Positions 35,123 to 43,573 of a DNA stretch of 64,000 bases are shown one piece after another (positions within the stretch are counted from its first letter, which is position 1; each line of letters opens with the position of its first letter). The position numbers and the translations under genes are program-made. Under the pieces are notes generated by a model. The model was given only the letters and a program-made list of their open reading frames with translations. It was not told the origin of the DNA and did not search any database. Origin of the DNA: Clostridium_AF sediminicola (lineage in GTDB: Bacteria; Bacillota; Clostridia; Clostridiales; Clostridiaceae); the NCBI RefSeq assembly GCF_050402865.1, contig NZ_BAABMF010000001.1, positions 310,001 to 374,000 of the forward strand, written 5' to 3'.

Positions 35123-36196
35123 ATGAATTTACCAAAACTAAAAATTGGTGATTTTGTAGCTAAAGTACCAATTATTCAAGGTGGTATGGGAGTAGGTGTA
35201 TCTAAATCTAAACTTGCAGCTGCAGTAGCCAACACAGGTTGCATTGGAGTTATTTCTGCAGTTCAATTAGGCTATAATGAACCAGATTTTGAAAATAATT
35301 TTAAAGATGCAAACCTAAGAAGTTTAAAAAGCGAAATTCAAAAAGCAAGAAAATTAAGTCCAAATGGCATTTTAGGAATAAATGTACTAAATGCTGCAAA
35401 AAACTATGAAGAGATAGTAAAAACTGCAGTTGAAGAAAAAATAGATTTGATAATTTCTGGTGCAGGTCTACCTGTAGATTTGCCAAAATTTATAAAAAAT
35501 ACAAAAACAAAAATCATCCCTATAGTATCATCAGGAAAAGCAGCTAAGATTATAACCAAAATGTGGGTTAAAAAATATGATTATATTCCAGATGCAATAA
35601 TTGTTGAAGGAAAAGAAGCTGGAGGACATTTAGGTTTTGCTCTTAAGGACCTTTTATCAACTTCAACTAATACTTTACAAGGAATTGTAAAGGAAGTATT
35701 AGATGTCATTAAAGGCTTCGAGGAGAAATACAAAAAAAACATCCCTGTTATAGCAGCAGGTGGAATATTTACTGGTAAAGATATAGCTGAATATATAAAA
35801 ATGGGAGCAGCTGGAGTTCAAATGGCAACATCTTTTGTTGCTACAGATGAATGTGACGCACATATTAATTTCAAAAATGCGTACATAAACTCTAAAAAAG
35901 AAGATATTAAATTAATAAAATCTCCTGTTGGCATGCCTGGAAGAGCCATCAATAATAATTTTGTAAAAGCTCTTGAAAATGGTAGAATTCCAATAAAAAA
36001 ATGTTACACTTGTCTAAAGACATGTGATCCCAAAACAACTCCATTTTGCATATCAAAAGCACTTATAAATGCAGTAAACGGTGACGTGGATAATGGCCTT
36101 GTTTTTGCCGGAAGTAATGCTTATAGATTAACTGAAATTAAACCTGTTAAAACTCTTGTAGATGAATTAGTTAATGAAGCCGAAAGTTATTTATAG
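35123..36196 (+). CDS. nitronate monooxygenase / 2-nitropropane dioxygenase-like flavoprotein
   Basis: 357 residues from the ATG at 35123, eight bases after AAGGAG. FMN-binding TIM barrel: VPIIQGGMGVGVS at the start, LIISGAGLP, KEAGGHLGF with the catalytic His, and IAAGGIFTGKDI and MGAAGVQMATSF for phosphate binding. The family oxidises nitronates or acts as FabK-like enoyl reductase; the C-terminal Cys-rich segment KCYTCLKTCDPKTTPFC fits clostridial members of the nitronate monooxygenase type. Monocistronic with its own terminator. Confidence 0.85.
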   Translation: MNLPKLKIGDFVAKVPIIQGGMGVGVSKSKLAAAVANTGCIGVISAVQLGYNEPDFENNFKDANLRSLKSEIQKARKLSPNGILGINVLNAAKNYEEIVKTAVEEKIDLIISGAGLPVDLPKFIKNTKTKIIPIVSSGKAAKIITKMWVKKYDYIPDAIIVEGKEAGGHLGFALKDLLSTSTNTLQGIVKEVLDVIKGFEEKYKKNIPVIAAGGIFTGKDIAEYIKMGAAGVQMATSFVATDECDAHINFKNAYINSKKEDIKLIKSPVGMPGRAINNNFVKALENGRIPIKKCYTCLKTCDPKTTPFCISKALINAVNGDVDNGLVFAGSNAYRLTEIKPVKTLVDELVNEAESYL

Positions 36197-36200
36197 TTTT

Positions 36201-36227
36201 AAAGCACAGAATATCTGTGCTTTTTTT
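36201..36227 (+). terminator. terminator after the nitronate monooxygenase gene
   Basis: AAAGCACAGA / TCTGTGCTTT stem with a two-base centre, followed by T7. Confidence 0.85.
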
Positions 36228-36307
36228 ATTTACATTAATTTCAATCTATAATTTCAAATTTTTCGCTAATAATATTATTGTAAAAGATTAAAAATGGAGG
36301 TATCCAC

Positions 36308-36517
36308 GTGATGAATACAGGCGCAAAAGAAATAACTAGTAACAATTTAAAAGTTATAAAAGACCAAATTGGCTATGAAGCATTAATGACAAAAAAATTT
36401 GACCAATGCAGCAATACATGCACTGATCAAGAATTAAAAGATTTATGTTGTCAAGCAAGCCAAAAGCATAAAGATAATTTTACATCCTTAAAAAATTATT
36501 TAGAATCTCACCAATAA
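36308..36517 (+). CDS. small Coat_F-associated protein, probable spore coat component
   Basis: 69 residues; the GTG at 36308 is seven bases after GGAGG and the next codon is an ATG, so either may start it. It is helical, with Cys residues in QCSNTC and LCCQAS and a C-terminal HKDNFTSLKNYLESH segment as found in small clostridial CotF-related proteins. It precedes the clearer Coat_F gene by 28 bases and is probably cotranscribed in sporulation. Identity is moderate confidence. Confidence 0.65.
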   Translation: MMNTGAKEITSNNLKVIKDQIGYEALMTKKFDQCSNTCTDQELKDLCCQASQKHKDNFTSLKNYLESHQ

Positions 36518-36545
36518 TTATTAAATTTTATTAGGAGGATTAAAC

Positions 36546-36818
36546 ATGGCAAATATACAATTAAGTGAAAAAGAAATGATGCAAGATTTATTAACTAGTG
36601 AAAAACAAATAATTACAGCTTATAGTACAGGAATAACTGAGACTTCATGTAAAAATCTTAGAGACACATTAGTAAGAAATTTCGAATGTGTTCAAGATGT
36701 TCAATATCAAGTATTTGATGCCATGAGCAAAAAAGGTTGGTATCCTACAAAAGATGCACCTGAGCAAGAAGTTCAAGAAGCTAAACAACAAGCTGCACAA
36801 ATGTGGCAAGAACTATAA
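36546..36818 (+). CDS. Coat_F-family spore coat protein
   Basis: 90 residues of ferritin-like helical Coat_F domain: MMQDLLTSEKQIITAYSTGI near the start and VFDAMSKKGWYPTKDAPEQE near the end, the latter being the family signature (KRGWYPT type). It would be part of the spore coat. GGAGGATT precedes the ATG. Confidence 0.85.
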   Translation: MANIQLSEKEMMQDLLTSEKQIITAYSTGITETSCKNLRDTLVRNFECVQDVQYQVFDAMSKKGWYPTKDAPEQEVQEAKQQAAQMWQEL

Positions 36819-36827
36819 CAGTTATTT

Positions 36828-36854
36828 AAAGAGAAGCACTTGCTTCTCTTTTTT
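36828..36854 (+). terminator. terminator of the spore coat pair
   Basis: AAAGAGAAGCA / TGCTTCTCTTT stem followed by T6. Confidence 0.85.
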
Positions 36855-37004
36855 ATTTGAAAATTTTAGTTTTATAAAGTACAATATAAATGCTTAATGA
36901 AGAAGTTACATAAAGAACATAAAACACATTTTACAATCATTTTCAAATCATAATTTAAATATATACTATTTAAATTATGACAAAAAAATAAAGTAGGTGC
37001 TTAA

Positions 37005-37742
37005 ATGAAAAATATTAAACTAACATTAGAATATGACGGTTCAAGATATAGAGGCTGGCAGAAACTAGGAGATTCCAACAATACTATTCAATACAAATTA
37101 GAAAAAACTTTATCTGATATTCTTAAACAAGATATTTCAATTATTGGTTCCGGAAGAACGGATGCAGGTACCCATGCTTTGAAGCAAGTAGCTAATTTTA
37201 ACTTTCCTAAAAAAATTTCATTATCAAATTTGCAAAATGAATTAAATACACAATTACCATCAGATATTTCTGTAAAAAACATAGAATATGTTCCTAATTC
37301 TTTTCATTCAAGACATAGTGCAAAGAAAAAAATCTATACATATCAAATTGATAACTCTATATACCCTTGTGTATTTTCAAAATCATATGCACATCATATT
37401 CCCGAAAAATTAGATATTGAAGAAATTGAAAAGGCAACAAGATTTCTCATAGGTAAAAGAGATTTTCAAAGCTTTACAGCTTTAAAAGATGGAAAAAAAT
37501 CAACAGTTAGAGAATTGAATTCTATAGAAATAAAAACTTCAAATAATCTAATTCAATTCGTTTTCACTGGAAATTCTTTCCTGTATAAAATGGTAAGAAT
37601 ATTGTCAGGAACATTAATAGAAATCGGACTTCATACTATGAAAAAAGAAGATTTGATTTCAATTATGAATTCAAAAAATAGATCATTAGCTGGTCCAACT
37701 GCGCCTTCCAAAGGCTTATTTTTAACAGATGTTTTTTACTAA
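37005..37742 (+). CDS. truA: tRNA pseudouridine(38-40) synthase TruA
   Basis: 245 residues. The catalytic aspartate is in GSGRTDAGTHAL, and the family segments YDGSRYRGWQ, RHSAKKKIYTYQI, DFQSFTALKDG and MVRILSGTLIEIG are all present. It modifies U38-40 in the anticodon arm of many tRNAs. GTAGGTG precedes the ATG. It stands alone between the coat operon and a convergent gene. Confidence 0.95.
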   Translation: MKNIKLTLEYDGSRYRGWQKLGDSNNTIQYKLEKTLSDILKQDISIIGSGRTDAGTHALKQVANFNFPKKISLSNLQNELNTQLPSDISVKNIEYVPNSFHSRHSAKKKIYTYQIDNSIYPCVFSKSYAHHIPEKLDIEEIEKATRFLIGKRDFQSFTALKDGKKSTVRELNSIEIKTSNNLIQFVFTGNSFLYKMVRILSGTLIEIGLHTMKKEDLISIMNSKNRSLAGPTAPSKGLFLTDVFY

Positions 37743-37781
37743 TGATTTATTTTTCCAAAACAAATTGTCTGTACACACTTT

Positions 37782-37820
37782 GGAAAGTAATTTACTATAG
37801 TTTATATTAAATTACTTTCC
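37782..37820. terminator. hairpin between convergent truA and the DUF523/DUF1722 gene
   Basis: Perfect 13-bp inverted repeat GGAAAGTAATTTA / TAAATTACTTTCC with a 13-base loop. No strong T tract on either side, so a barrier or weak terminator is inferred. Confidence 0.5.
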
Positions 37821-38775
37821 CTGAATCCCTTACATTAACTAAACTTTCTGGAAATGGTGAGAATATTGATTGATTAATAATATACTCGTCATTAAACCTA
37901 ATTGATAGTTCCTTTAATACTCCTAAAGGACTACTAAAAGGTAAATGACCCATCTTATATTTATTAATACAGTTTTCAATAAATTGATATTCCTCATTTT
38001 TAACTCTTTCTTTATACCTGTCATTGAGAAAGGATAAAACATTAAATTTATTATCTTTTCTAGCAGCTCTGTTAAAAACTCTATAAGTATTTTTCAAATA
38101 CTCTTTTACCAATTCCTCTTTATCCTCAGGATCTTCTTTTAATTTATGTAATAAACTATCCAAAATTTGAAATCTTGATTTATTATACATAGTAAATAGC
38201 AAGGTATTTTTATCATGAAATTTTAATAAACTATCATAAGAATAGTTTTCTAAAACATTTTTTAGTTCAAAAGAAACAAATAGTTTTGTTAAAAATAATT
38301 CTCTCAATTTATAATCCTTCAGTCTACCATTATCTTCAATAGGATAATATTCATATTTGTCAATAACTTCTCTTGCAAAGAACCCTACCCCTTTTTTGAA
38401 TGAACATCCTTTTGTATTATCTGCATATACTTTTACATCTTTTACTCCACATGAAGGTGAGCGACTTTTAAGAATCACTCCATCTAATCTAATGGATTCT
38501 AACTTTTCTAAAAAGCTTTTATTAAATGAATTCATTTTTTCACTAAAATCATAATTATTCTTGCTTTGAATTACTTTCACTTCACCCTTTACTTCTACTA
38601 GTCTAATAGTTTCTCTAGGAATTCCTAATCCTATCTCCACTTCTGGACAGACTGTTATGTATTCTATATAATCTTTTAATAATTCTATAAAATCGTCTTT
38701 TGAACCTTGACCATTATATCTACAGTTTGAAAACCCTAAACACTTACTAACTAAAATTATTGGTTTGTCACTCAT
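37807..38775 (-). CDS. DUF523 + DUF1722 protein (YbgA-type)
   Basis: 322 residues from the ATG at 38775 (GAGGA upstream). N-terminal DUF523 half: PIILVSKCLGFSNCRYNG, CPEVEIGLGIPRETIRL and LKSRSPSCGVKDVKVY, with three conserved Cys positions suggesting metal or cofactor binding. C-terminal DUF1722 half: LLKFHDKNTLLFTMYNKSRF and MGHLPFSSPLGVLKEL. The fusion is known in bacteria, including near photolyase genes, but no function is established. Confidence 0.85.
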   Translation of the reverse strand: MSDKPIILVSKCLGFSNCRYNGQGSKDDFIELLKDYIEYITVCPEVEIGLGIPRETIRLVEVKGEVKVIQSKNNYDFSEKMNSFNKSFLEKLESIRLDGVILKSRSPSCGVKDVKVYADNTKGCSFKKGVGFFAREVIDKYEYYPIEDNGRLKDYKLRELFLTKLFVSFELKNVLENYSYDSLLKFHDKNTLLFTMYNKSRFQILDSLLHKLKEDPEDKEELVKEYLKNTYRVFNRAARKDNKFNVLSFLNDRYKERVKNEEYQFIENCINKYKMGHLPFSSPLGVLKELSIRFNDEYIINQSIFSPFPESLVNVRDSGKVI

Positions 38776-38918
38776 TATATTCCTCACAGTTTTAATATAT
38801 TTTACTTAAATATTATTTGTAAAATAAAAAAAACTATACAAATATTGCTATACTTAAACTCATCATACTAGGGCATCCTATAACTGTTATAGTTAAAGAA
38901 AATTGAAAGGAGATTCTA

Positions 38919-39056
38919 ATGTCTGAAAAAATGAAAGACACAAAAAATAACAGAAAGAAAGATAAAAAATTCAAAAAAGTTAATATTAAGCACGGTCAAT
39001 CTGAAAGTGCCCGAGATGTTTTTAAATCCCGTGAAAATCCTGATTACGAAACATAA
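38919..39056 (+). CDS. small basic hypothetical protein, 45 residues
   Basis: ATG at 38919 with GAAAGGAGA seven bases upstream and a TAA at 39054-39056. The product MSEKMKDTKNNRKKDKKFKK... is Lys-rich in its first half, then polar (HGQSESARDVFKSRENPDYET). It has no TM segment or Cys. I do not recognise it; the strong ribosome site and spore-gene neighbours make a small spore protein possible, but this is a guess. Confidence 0.55.
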   Translation: MSEKMKDTKNNRKKDKKFKKVNIKHGQSESARDVFKSRENPDYET

Positions 39057-39063
39057 AGAACAA

Positions 39064-39187
39064 ATGCATATATAGCTACAAAGCCACTCCACTTCACTAA
39101 GAAATTCTAATTCATTTTCTTAAATATATACTAAAATGAATAAGAATCTCTAAAGCTTGTTACGATGCCTTTTACGCTATATATGCT
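39064..39187. repeat. nested hairpin region downstream of the small basic ORF
   Basis: GCATATATAGC (from about 39065) is the reverse complement of GCTATATATGC (ending about 39187). Inside it ATTCTAATTCATTTT pairs with AAAATGAATAAGAAT. The roughly 120-base two-tier fold has no ORF and could be a structured RNA or a repeat relic. Confidence 0.5.
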
Positions 39188-39232
39188 TCTTCTACTCACT
39201 GAAGGATGGAATTTATAAATTCCTATATAATA

Positions 39233-39274
39233 AAAAAAGTTAGCATTTAACGAAAGTTAATGCTAACTTTTTTT
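39233..39274 (-). terminator. terminator of the LysM-CAP gene
   Basis: AAAAAAAGTTAGCATTAA / TTAATGCTAACTTTTTTT long stem; T7 on the minus strand. Confidence 0.85.
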
Positions 39275-39277
39275 ATT

Positions 39278-39901
39278 TTACCATCCTATAAACATTTGAG
39301 TCCAGTATATTGTTCCGTTTTTATCCTTTGCTGCTCCTACTCCAATTTGAGAGTATTTTGAACTAAGAATATTACTTCTATGTCCTGAAGAGTTCATCCA
39401 ACTGTTCATAACTGAAGATGCACTGTTTTGCCCATAGGCAATATTTTCTCCTGCAGTTCTATAATTAATTCCAAAATCTTTAATCATTTTAAATGGAGAC
39501 CCAAAAGTTGGTGATGTGTGTGAGAAATAATTTTTGTTTATCATATCTTGTGACTTATATCTAGCGACTCTAGAAAGCTGCCAATTCGCTTTTAATGGTG
39601 CTAAACCTTGTTTACTTCTTTCAACATTAACTAATCTTATAACTTCATTTTCAAGTGCTTTTATAGCAGAATAATCTGGTACTTTGATTAATTGTCCAGG
39701 ATATATCAAATCCGGATTAGATATCTGTGGATTTATGCTGAGCAATTCTGAACACCCTATTTGGTATTTAACACAAATTTTCCAAAGTGAATCCCCTGAT
39801 TTAACAGAATAATTAAAACTATCTACAGCAAATACGCTTGGTGCATAAAAGATAATCATAGCCATAAGTATAAAAATAATTTTTGAAAAACCTTTTTTCA
39901 T
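39278..39901 (-). CDS. secreted LysM + CAP/SCP-domain protein (YkwD/SafA-like)
   Basis: 207 residues. Signal peptide about 1-25 (basic start, IIFILMAMIIFYAPSVFA). LysM domain about 30-73 (YSVKSGDSLWKICVKYQIG, NPDLIYPGQLIKVP) for peptidoglycan binding. CAP domain about 85-205 with VNVERSKQGLAPLKANWQLS, KNYFSHTSPTFGSPF, AGENIAYGQ and SGHRSNILS. Such proteins are found in clostridial and bacillary spore coats and cell walls; exact role unknown. Confidence 0.85.
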   Translation of the reverse strand: MKKGFSKIIFILMAMIIFYAPSVFAVDSFNYSVKSGDSLWKICVKYQIGCSELLSINPQISNPDLIYPGQLIKVPDYSAIKALENEVIRLVNVERSKQGLAPLKANWQLSRVARYKSQDMINKNYFSHTSPTFGSPFKMIKDFGINYRTAGENIAYGQNSASSVMNSWMNSSGHRSNILSSKYSQIGVGAAKDKNGTIYWTQMFIGW

Positions 39902-39950
39902 TATGTCCTACCTCTTTTCTTATATTTTATTAAATTACATTGTGATCAAA

Positions 39951-39965
39951 TCACATAAGTAACTC
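39951..39965. promoter_or_regulatory. 15-bp palindrome, candidate operator
   Basis: TGTGAT-CAA-ATCACA lies in the divergent gap between the LysM-CAP gene and rubrerythrin. The arms resemble CRP/FNR or Rex half-sites, but the spacing is one base shorter than the usual Rex/CRP sites. Confidence 0.35.
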
Positions 39966-40079
39966 TTTCTATAGTAGTATTTCACATATTATAAATTTTA
40001 TTTTTATTTTTTTTGGGTAAAATAAATATATTGCATGGTTAAACCATGGCAAATTATTTCAAATTTTGGAGGTATTTCT

Positions 40080-40670
40080 ATGAAAGATTTAAAAGGTACA
40101 AAAACGGCTGACAACATTGCAGCAGCATTTGCAGGTGAGTCACAAGCGCGAATGAGATATACTTATTATGAAAAAGTTGCAGAAAAAGAAAACCATAAGC
40201 ACATAGCATCTATTTTTAGAGAAACTGCTGAAAATGAAAGAGCTCATGCAAAAGTTTTCTTTAATTACTTAGTAAATGGATTAGATGATCCACATATTAA
40301 GGTTAATGCCGAATACCCTATTGGTTTTGGCACAACAGAAGAAAATCTACAATATGCTGCAGCTGGAGAGAAAGAAGAATGGGGCTCTTTATATCCTAAT
40401 TTTGCTAAAATTGCTAAAGAAGAAGGTTTCCCAGAAATAGAAGCTTCATTAAATAGCATAATAACCATTGAGCAGGGACATGAAAAAAGATATTTAGATT
40501 TATTAGACGAGTTAAAAAATGGCACTTTATATAAAAAACAATCTCAACAATATTGGAAGTGTCGTAACTGTGGTTATATTCACTTTGGAACAGATGCACC
40601 TGAAGTTTGTCCAGCTTGTAAACATCCTCAAGGATTCTTTGAAATTATGTATACTGCTCCAATAAAATAA
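40080..40670 (+). CDS. rubrerythrin
   Basis: 196 residues from the ATG at 40080, seven bases after GGAGG. N-terminal diiron four-helix domain with AGESQARMRYTYY, ENERAHAK and EIEASLNSIITIEQGHEKRY providing Glu/His ligands; C-terminal rubredoxin with CRNCGY and CPACKHPQGFF binding one Fe. It reduces hydrogen peroxide in the cytoplasm of anaerobes. Own terminator follows. Confidence 0.95.
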   Translation: MKDLKGTKTADNIAAAFAGESQARMRYTYYEKVAEKENHKHIASIFRETAENERAHAKVFFNYLVNGLDDPHIKVNAEYPIGFGTTEENLQYAAAGEKEEWGSLYPNFAKIAKEEGFPEIEASLNSIITIEQGHEKRYLDLLDELKNGTLYKKQSQQYWKCRNCGYIHFGTDAPEVCPACKHPQGFFEIMYTAPIK

Positions 40671-40688
40671 GAACCCTTCATAGGGTTC
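40671..40688. terminator. hairpin between rubrerythrin and the convergent beta-CASP gene
   Basis: GAACCCT / AGGGTTC stem, short T stretch on the plus side; shared by the two convergent genes. Confidence 0.6.
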
Positions 40689-40696
40689 TCTATTTA

Positions 40697-42229
40697 CTAA
40701 TCATCTTCTTTTATAGGCTTGATTACTTTATCTATTTCCTTCAATAATGTTTCTTTATTCATTTTTTCAATATTATTTATTGAATTCAATAATTTAATTA
40801 TTCTATATTTAACATTTTCATCATTAAGGTGAATATTCTCATTTATATAATAACTTTCAGCAACATCCATTATCCTAGCTTTGTACCCCTTATCATCCAA
40901 CAAATCCTTAAAAGTATTCATAGATGAATCAGATCCATGAACAAGGAAAATCTCTTTTGGTTTTTCCATTAAATGGTCTACCCAATTCAATAAACCCTTC
41001 TGATCAGCATGTCCTGATAAACCTTCTAAATTATAAATTTGAGCATTAACTGCTACAAGCTCACCAAAAATCTTTACTTTTTTATTTTTATTAGAAATAG
41101 CTCTTCCCAGAGTTCCTTCAGCTTGATAACCTACAAAAACAATTGAACACTCTTTTCTCCATAAATTATGTTTTAAGTGATGCTTCACCCTACCTGCTTC
41201 GCACATACCACTTGCAGATATTATAACGGCACCTTTTTGAATCTTATTTATTTTAGCAGAATCTTGAGGTGAATTTGTAAAAGCCAATCCTTTAAATTTC
41301 AAAGGATTATCCCCAGTTTTTATCAATTTTTTTGCTTCATCATCAAAATAATCACTCATCTTTTCATAAATAGATGTAGCATTAGATGCTAATGGACTAT
41401 CAACATATACTGTTAAATCTTCCAATTCATTATTCTCAACATATTTGTTAAGTGCATATAATACTTCTTGAGTTCTACCAACAGAAAAAGAAGGTATTAC
41501 AACATTACCACCTCGTGCAAAAGTATCTTTAATAATATTAACAAGTTCTTTTAAAGACCAGTCAATATCACCATGAAGCCTGTCTCCATATGTAGTTTCC
41601 ATAATTAAGTAATCAGCATAATTTATAAACTGTGGGTCTTTAATAATAGGCTTGTTAACATTACCTAAATCTCCTGTATAAACTACTTTAACTTCTTCTT
41701 CATAATTCTCTTGAATATACATTTCTATAATAGCTGACCCTAATAAATGTCCCGCATCTCTAAATTTTATTTTGAAACCATCAAAAACTTCTATCATTTC
41801 ATCATATCTGAAATCTCGAAATAAATATAAAGAAAGTTCTGCAATTTTTGCAGTATATAAAGGCTCGATAGTATCTAACCCTTGTCTAACTCTTTTTCTA
41901 TTTTTCCACTCTACTTCACTTTCTTGAATGAATCCACTGTCAGGGAGCATTATCTTACATAGCTCTTTTGTAGCTTCAGTACATAAAACCTCTCCCTTGA
42001 AACCTTTCTTATACAAAAATGGTATTCTTCCACTATGATCAATATGAGCGTGACTTAATATTACATAATCAATTTTTTTAGGGTCAAAATTGAACTCATT
42101 ATTTCCTCTATCTTTTTCATCTTTACCTTGATAAAGGCCACAATCTAAAAGAATATTTTTATTATTTATTGTTAATAAATGACAAGAACCTGTGACGCAT
42201 TTTGCAGCTCCATAAAACTCTAATTTCAT
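40697..42229 (-). CDS. MBL-fold beta-CASP ribonuclease-like protein
   Basis: 510 residues. MBL motif 2 is LSHAHIDHSGR, with GAAKCVTGSCH at the start and CGLYQGK; beta-CASP segments TTYGDRLH, IPSFSVGRTQEVL, ISASGMCEAGRVKHHL and the RMMBL motif GLSGHADQKGLL. It resembles the CPSF-like RNA nucleases (TTHA0252 type) and is distinct from RNase J in this window. The last 70 residues form an extra charged tail. Confidence 0.88.
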   Translation of the reverse strand: MKLEFYGAAKCVTGSCHLLTINNKNILLDCGLYQGKDEKDRGNNEFNFDPKKIDYVILSHAHIDHSGRIPFLYKKGFKGEVLCTEATKELCKIMLPDSGFIQESEVEWKNRKRVRQGLDTIEPLYTAKIAELSLYLFRDFRYDEMIEVFDGFKIKFRDAGHLLGSAIIEMYIQENYEEEVKVVYTGDLGNVNKPIIKDPQFINYADYLIMETTYGDRLHGDIDWSLKELVNIIKDTFARGGNVVIPSFSVGRTQEVLYALNKYVENNELEDLTVYVDSPLASNATSIYEKMSDYFDDEAKKLIKTGDNPLKFKGLAFTNSPQDSAKINKIQKGAVIISASGMCEAGRVKHHLKHNLWRKECSIVFVGYQAEGTLGRAISNKNKKVKIFGELVAVNAQIYNLEGLSGHADQKGLLNWVDHLMEKPKEIFLVHGSDSSMNTFKDLLDDKGYKARIMDVAESYYINENIHLNDENVKYRIIKLLNSINNIEKMNKETLLKEIDKVIKPIKEDD

Positions 42230-42336
42230 AAACCATCACCTATCTTTCATTGTTATAATAAGTATATTTTTTAATATTTAATACATCTAATACATCAATT
42301 TTAAACAGGAAAATAAGTTTTATAATAACTCTAAAG

Positions 42337-43059
42337 TTAACTATTAGTTTCTGGTTTTCTTTTATTCATTTTATTAATCTTTTTTAATTCCAATTCTTCT
42401 TGTTTTAATTTCTCATTTACAACACTATTCCAATCAACATAAATTCTAAATAAGCTTACTACATCTTGTTCATTATACAACAAAATTCTATCCTTCTTTT
42501 CTTGAGGCATTCTGTTCATATAATCGCTATCCTTCATAACCTTACAAAATGTTTTTGCTAAATTAGAACCACTAATAACATTATCCTCTCTCTCAATATT
42601 AAATTTCTTTTCTAAATTTTTCAACCCTATGTTTACACCTATTACCTTTTCATACTCTCGTTGCAAATCTATTTTTTTATAATAACTGTCAATATCATAA
42701 CCAATATTATTCTTTTCAAATAGATAGTTAATAACGGTAAAATCATTATTACCTGAAAAAGTAACAATATATTTCTTTTTGTTTTTTTCTTGCATTTCTT
42801 TAAAATATTCTCTTGCCATTTCCAATATTTCAATAGATTCATTTCGATTTTCAAGCATGTATTGAGTTACTTTTATAACATTATTTTCCTTATCATAATA
42901 GGAGCATCCAAAAACTCCAATACAAATAGGTTTTTTATATACATAATGCTCCAAATCAAAAAATACAGAATCTTCAAATAAATCCTTTTTTCCAAATACA
43001 CTTAATGCATTTTCTAAATCATACTTGCTAACTTCAACTTCATTTTTTCTTATTATCAT
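42337..43059 (-). CDS. YprB-like ribonuclease H-superfamily protein
   Basis: About 240 residues from the ATG at 43059 (AGAGTGG upstream, weak); a longer frame to 43092 has no site. Exonuclease-like segments: VFFDLEHYV (DXE), FSGNNDFTVINYLF, and LYNEQDVVSLFRIY near the C-terminus, matching the RNase_H_2/YprB domain. Family members occur alone in Clostridia or fused next to helicases; function unproven. The stop lies 107 bases from the neighbouring beta-CASP gene start on the same strand. Confidence 0.7.
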   Translation of the reverse strand: MIIRKNEVEVSKYDLENALSVFGKKDLFEDSVFFDLEHYVYKKPICIGVFGCSYYDKENNVIKVTQYMLENRNESIEILEMAREYFKEMQEKNKKKYIVTFSGNNDFTVINYLFEKNNIGYDIDSYYKKIDLQREYEKVIGVNIGLKNLEKKFNIEREDNVISGSNLAKTFCKVMKDSDYMNRMPQEKKDRILLYNEQDVVSLFRIYVDWNSVVNEKLKQEELELKKINKMNKRKPETNS

Positions 43060-43245
43060 TTTTCCACTCTTTCTAGATATAAACCAATACATAGATTAAT
43101 TTAGAATTTAATCTCATACACTTAATATTATCAGTTTTTTATCAGATTTACAAATAATAATAATAATTTATAGATAAATTTTACAATAAAACATTATTTT
43201 TAATTAAATTTCACTAACTTCAATAATGTTTTTTCTTAATATTTA

Positions 43246-43274
43246 TTGACAAAATTCAAGTTTGAGAATATAAT
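43246..43274 (+). promoter_or_regulatory. consensus sigma-A promoter of feoAB
   Basis: TTGACA (43246-43251), 17-base spacer, TATAAT (43269-43274): both hexamers perfect. Confidence 0.9.
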
Positions 43275-43279
43275 TTAAT

Positions 43280-43294
43280 TGAGAATGATTTTCA
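43280..43294 (+). promoter_or_regulatory. Fur box in front of feoAB
   Basis: TGAGAATGATTTTCA matches the 7-1-7 Fur consensus TGATAATNATTATCA at 13 of 15 positions. It covers the predicted transcript start of the feo promoter, so iron-bound Fur would block initiation. Confidence 0.82.
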
Positions 43295-43321
43295 TATTTG
43301 TTAGTAGAAAGGAGTATCCAT

Positions 43322-43573
43322 ATGTGCGTAGTTGATTTGAAACCTGGTCAAAATGGCATTATAAAAGATGTTTTTTGTGATAGTAGACTATCCAGAAGAT
43401 TACAAGCTTTAGGGTGCATAGAAGGTACCGAAATCGTAGTAAAAAATAAAGCTCCATTCGGGGATCCAATAGTTATAAATATAAGAGGTTTTGATTTAGC
43501 AATAAGAAAAAAAGATGCTAAAAATATTTCACTTCAGGAGGAATCTAATGATAACAGCTGCATTAGTGGGTAA
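43322..43573 (+). CDS. feoA: ferrous iron transport protein FeoA
   Basis: 83 residues from the ATG at 43322, seven bases after AAAGGAG. SH3-like fold with VDLKPGQNGIIKDV, RRLQALGCIEGTEI and FGDPIVINIRGFDLAIRK. It is thought to assist FeoB. Its last 26 bases overlap the feoB start, so translation is coupled. Confidence 0.92.
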   Translation: MCVVDLKPGQNGIIKDVFCDSRLSRRLQALGCIEGTEIVVKNKAPFGDPIVINIRGFDLAIRKKDAKNISLQEESNDNSCISG

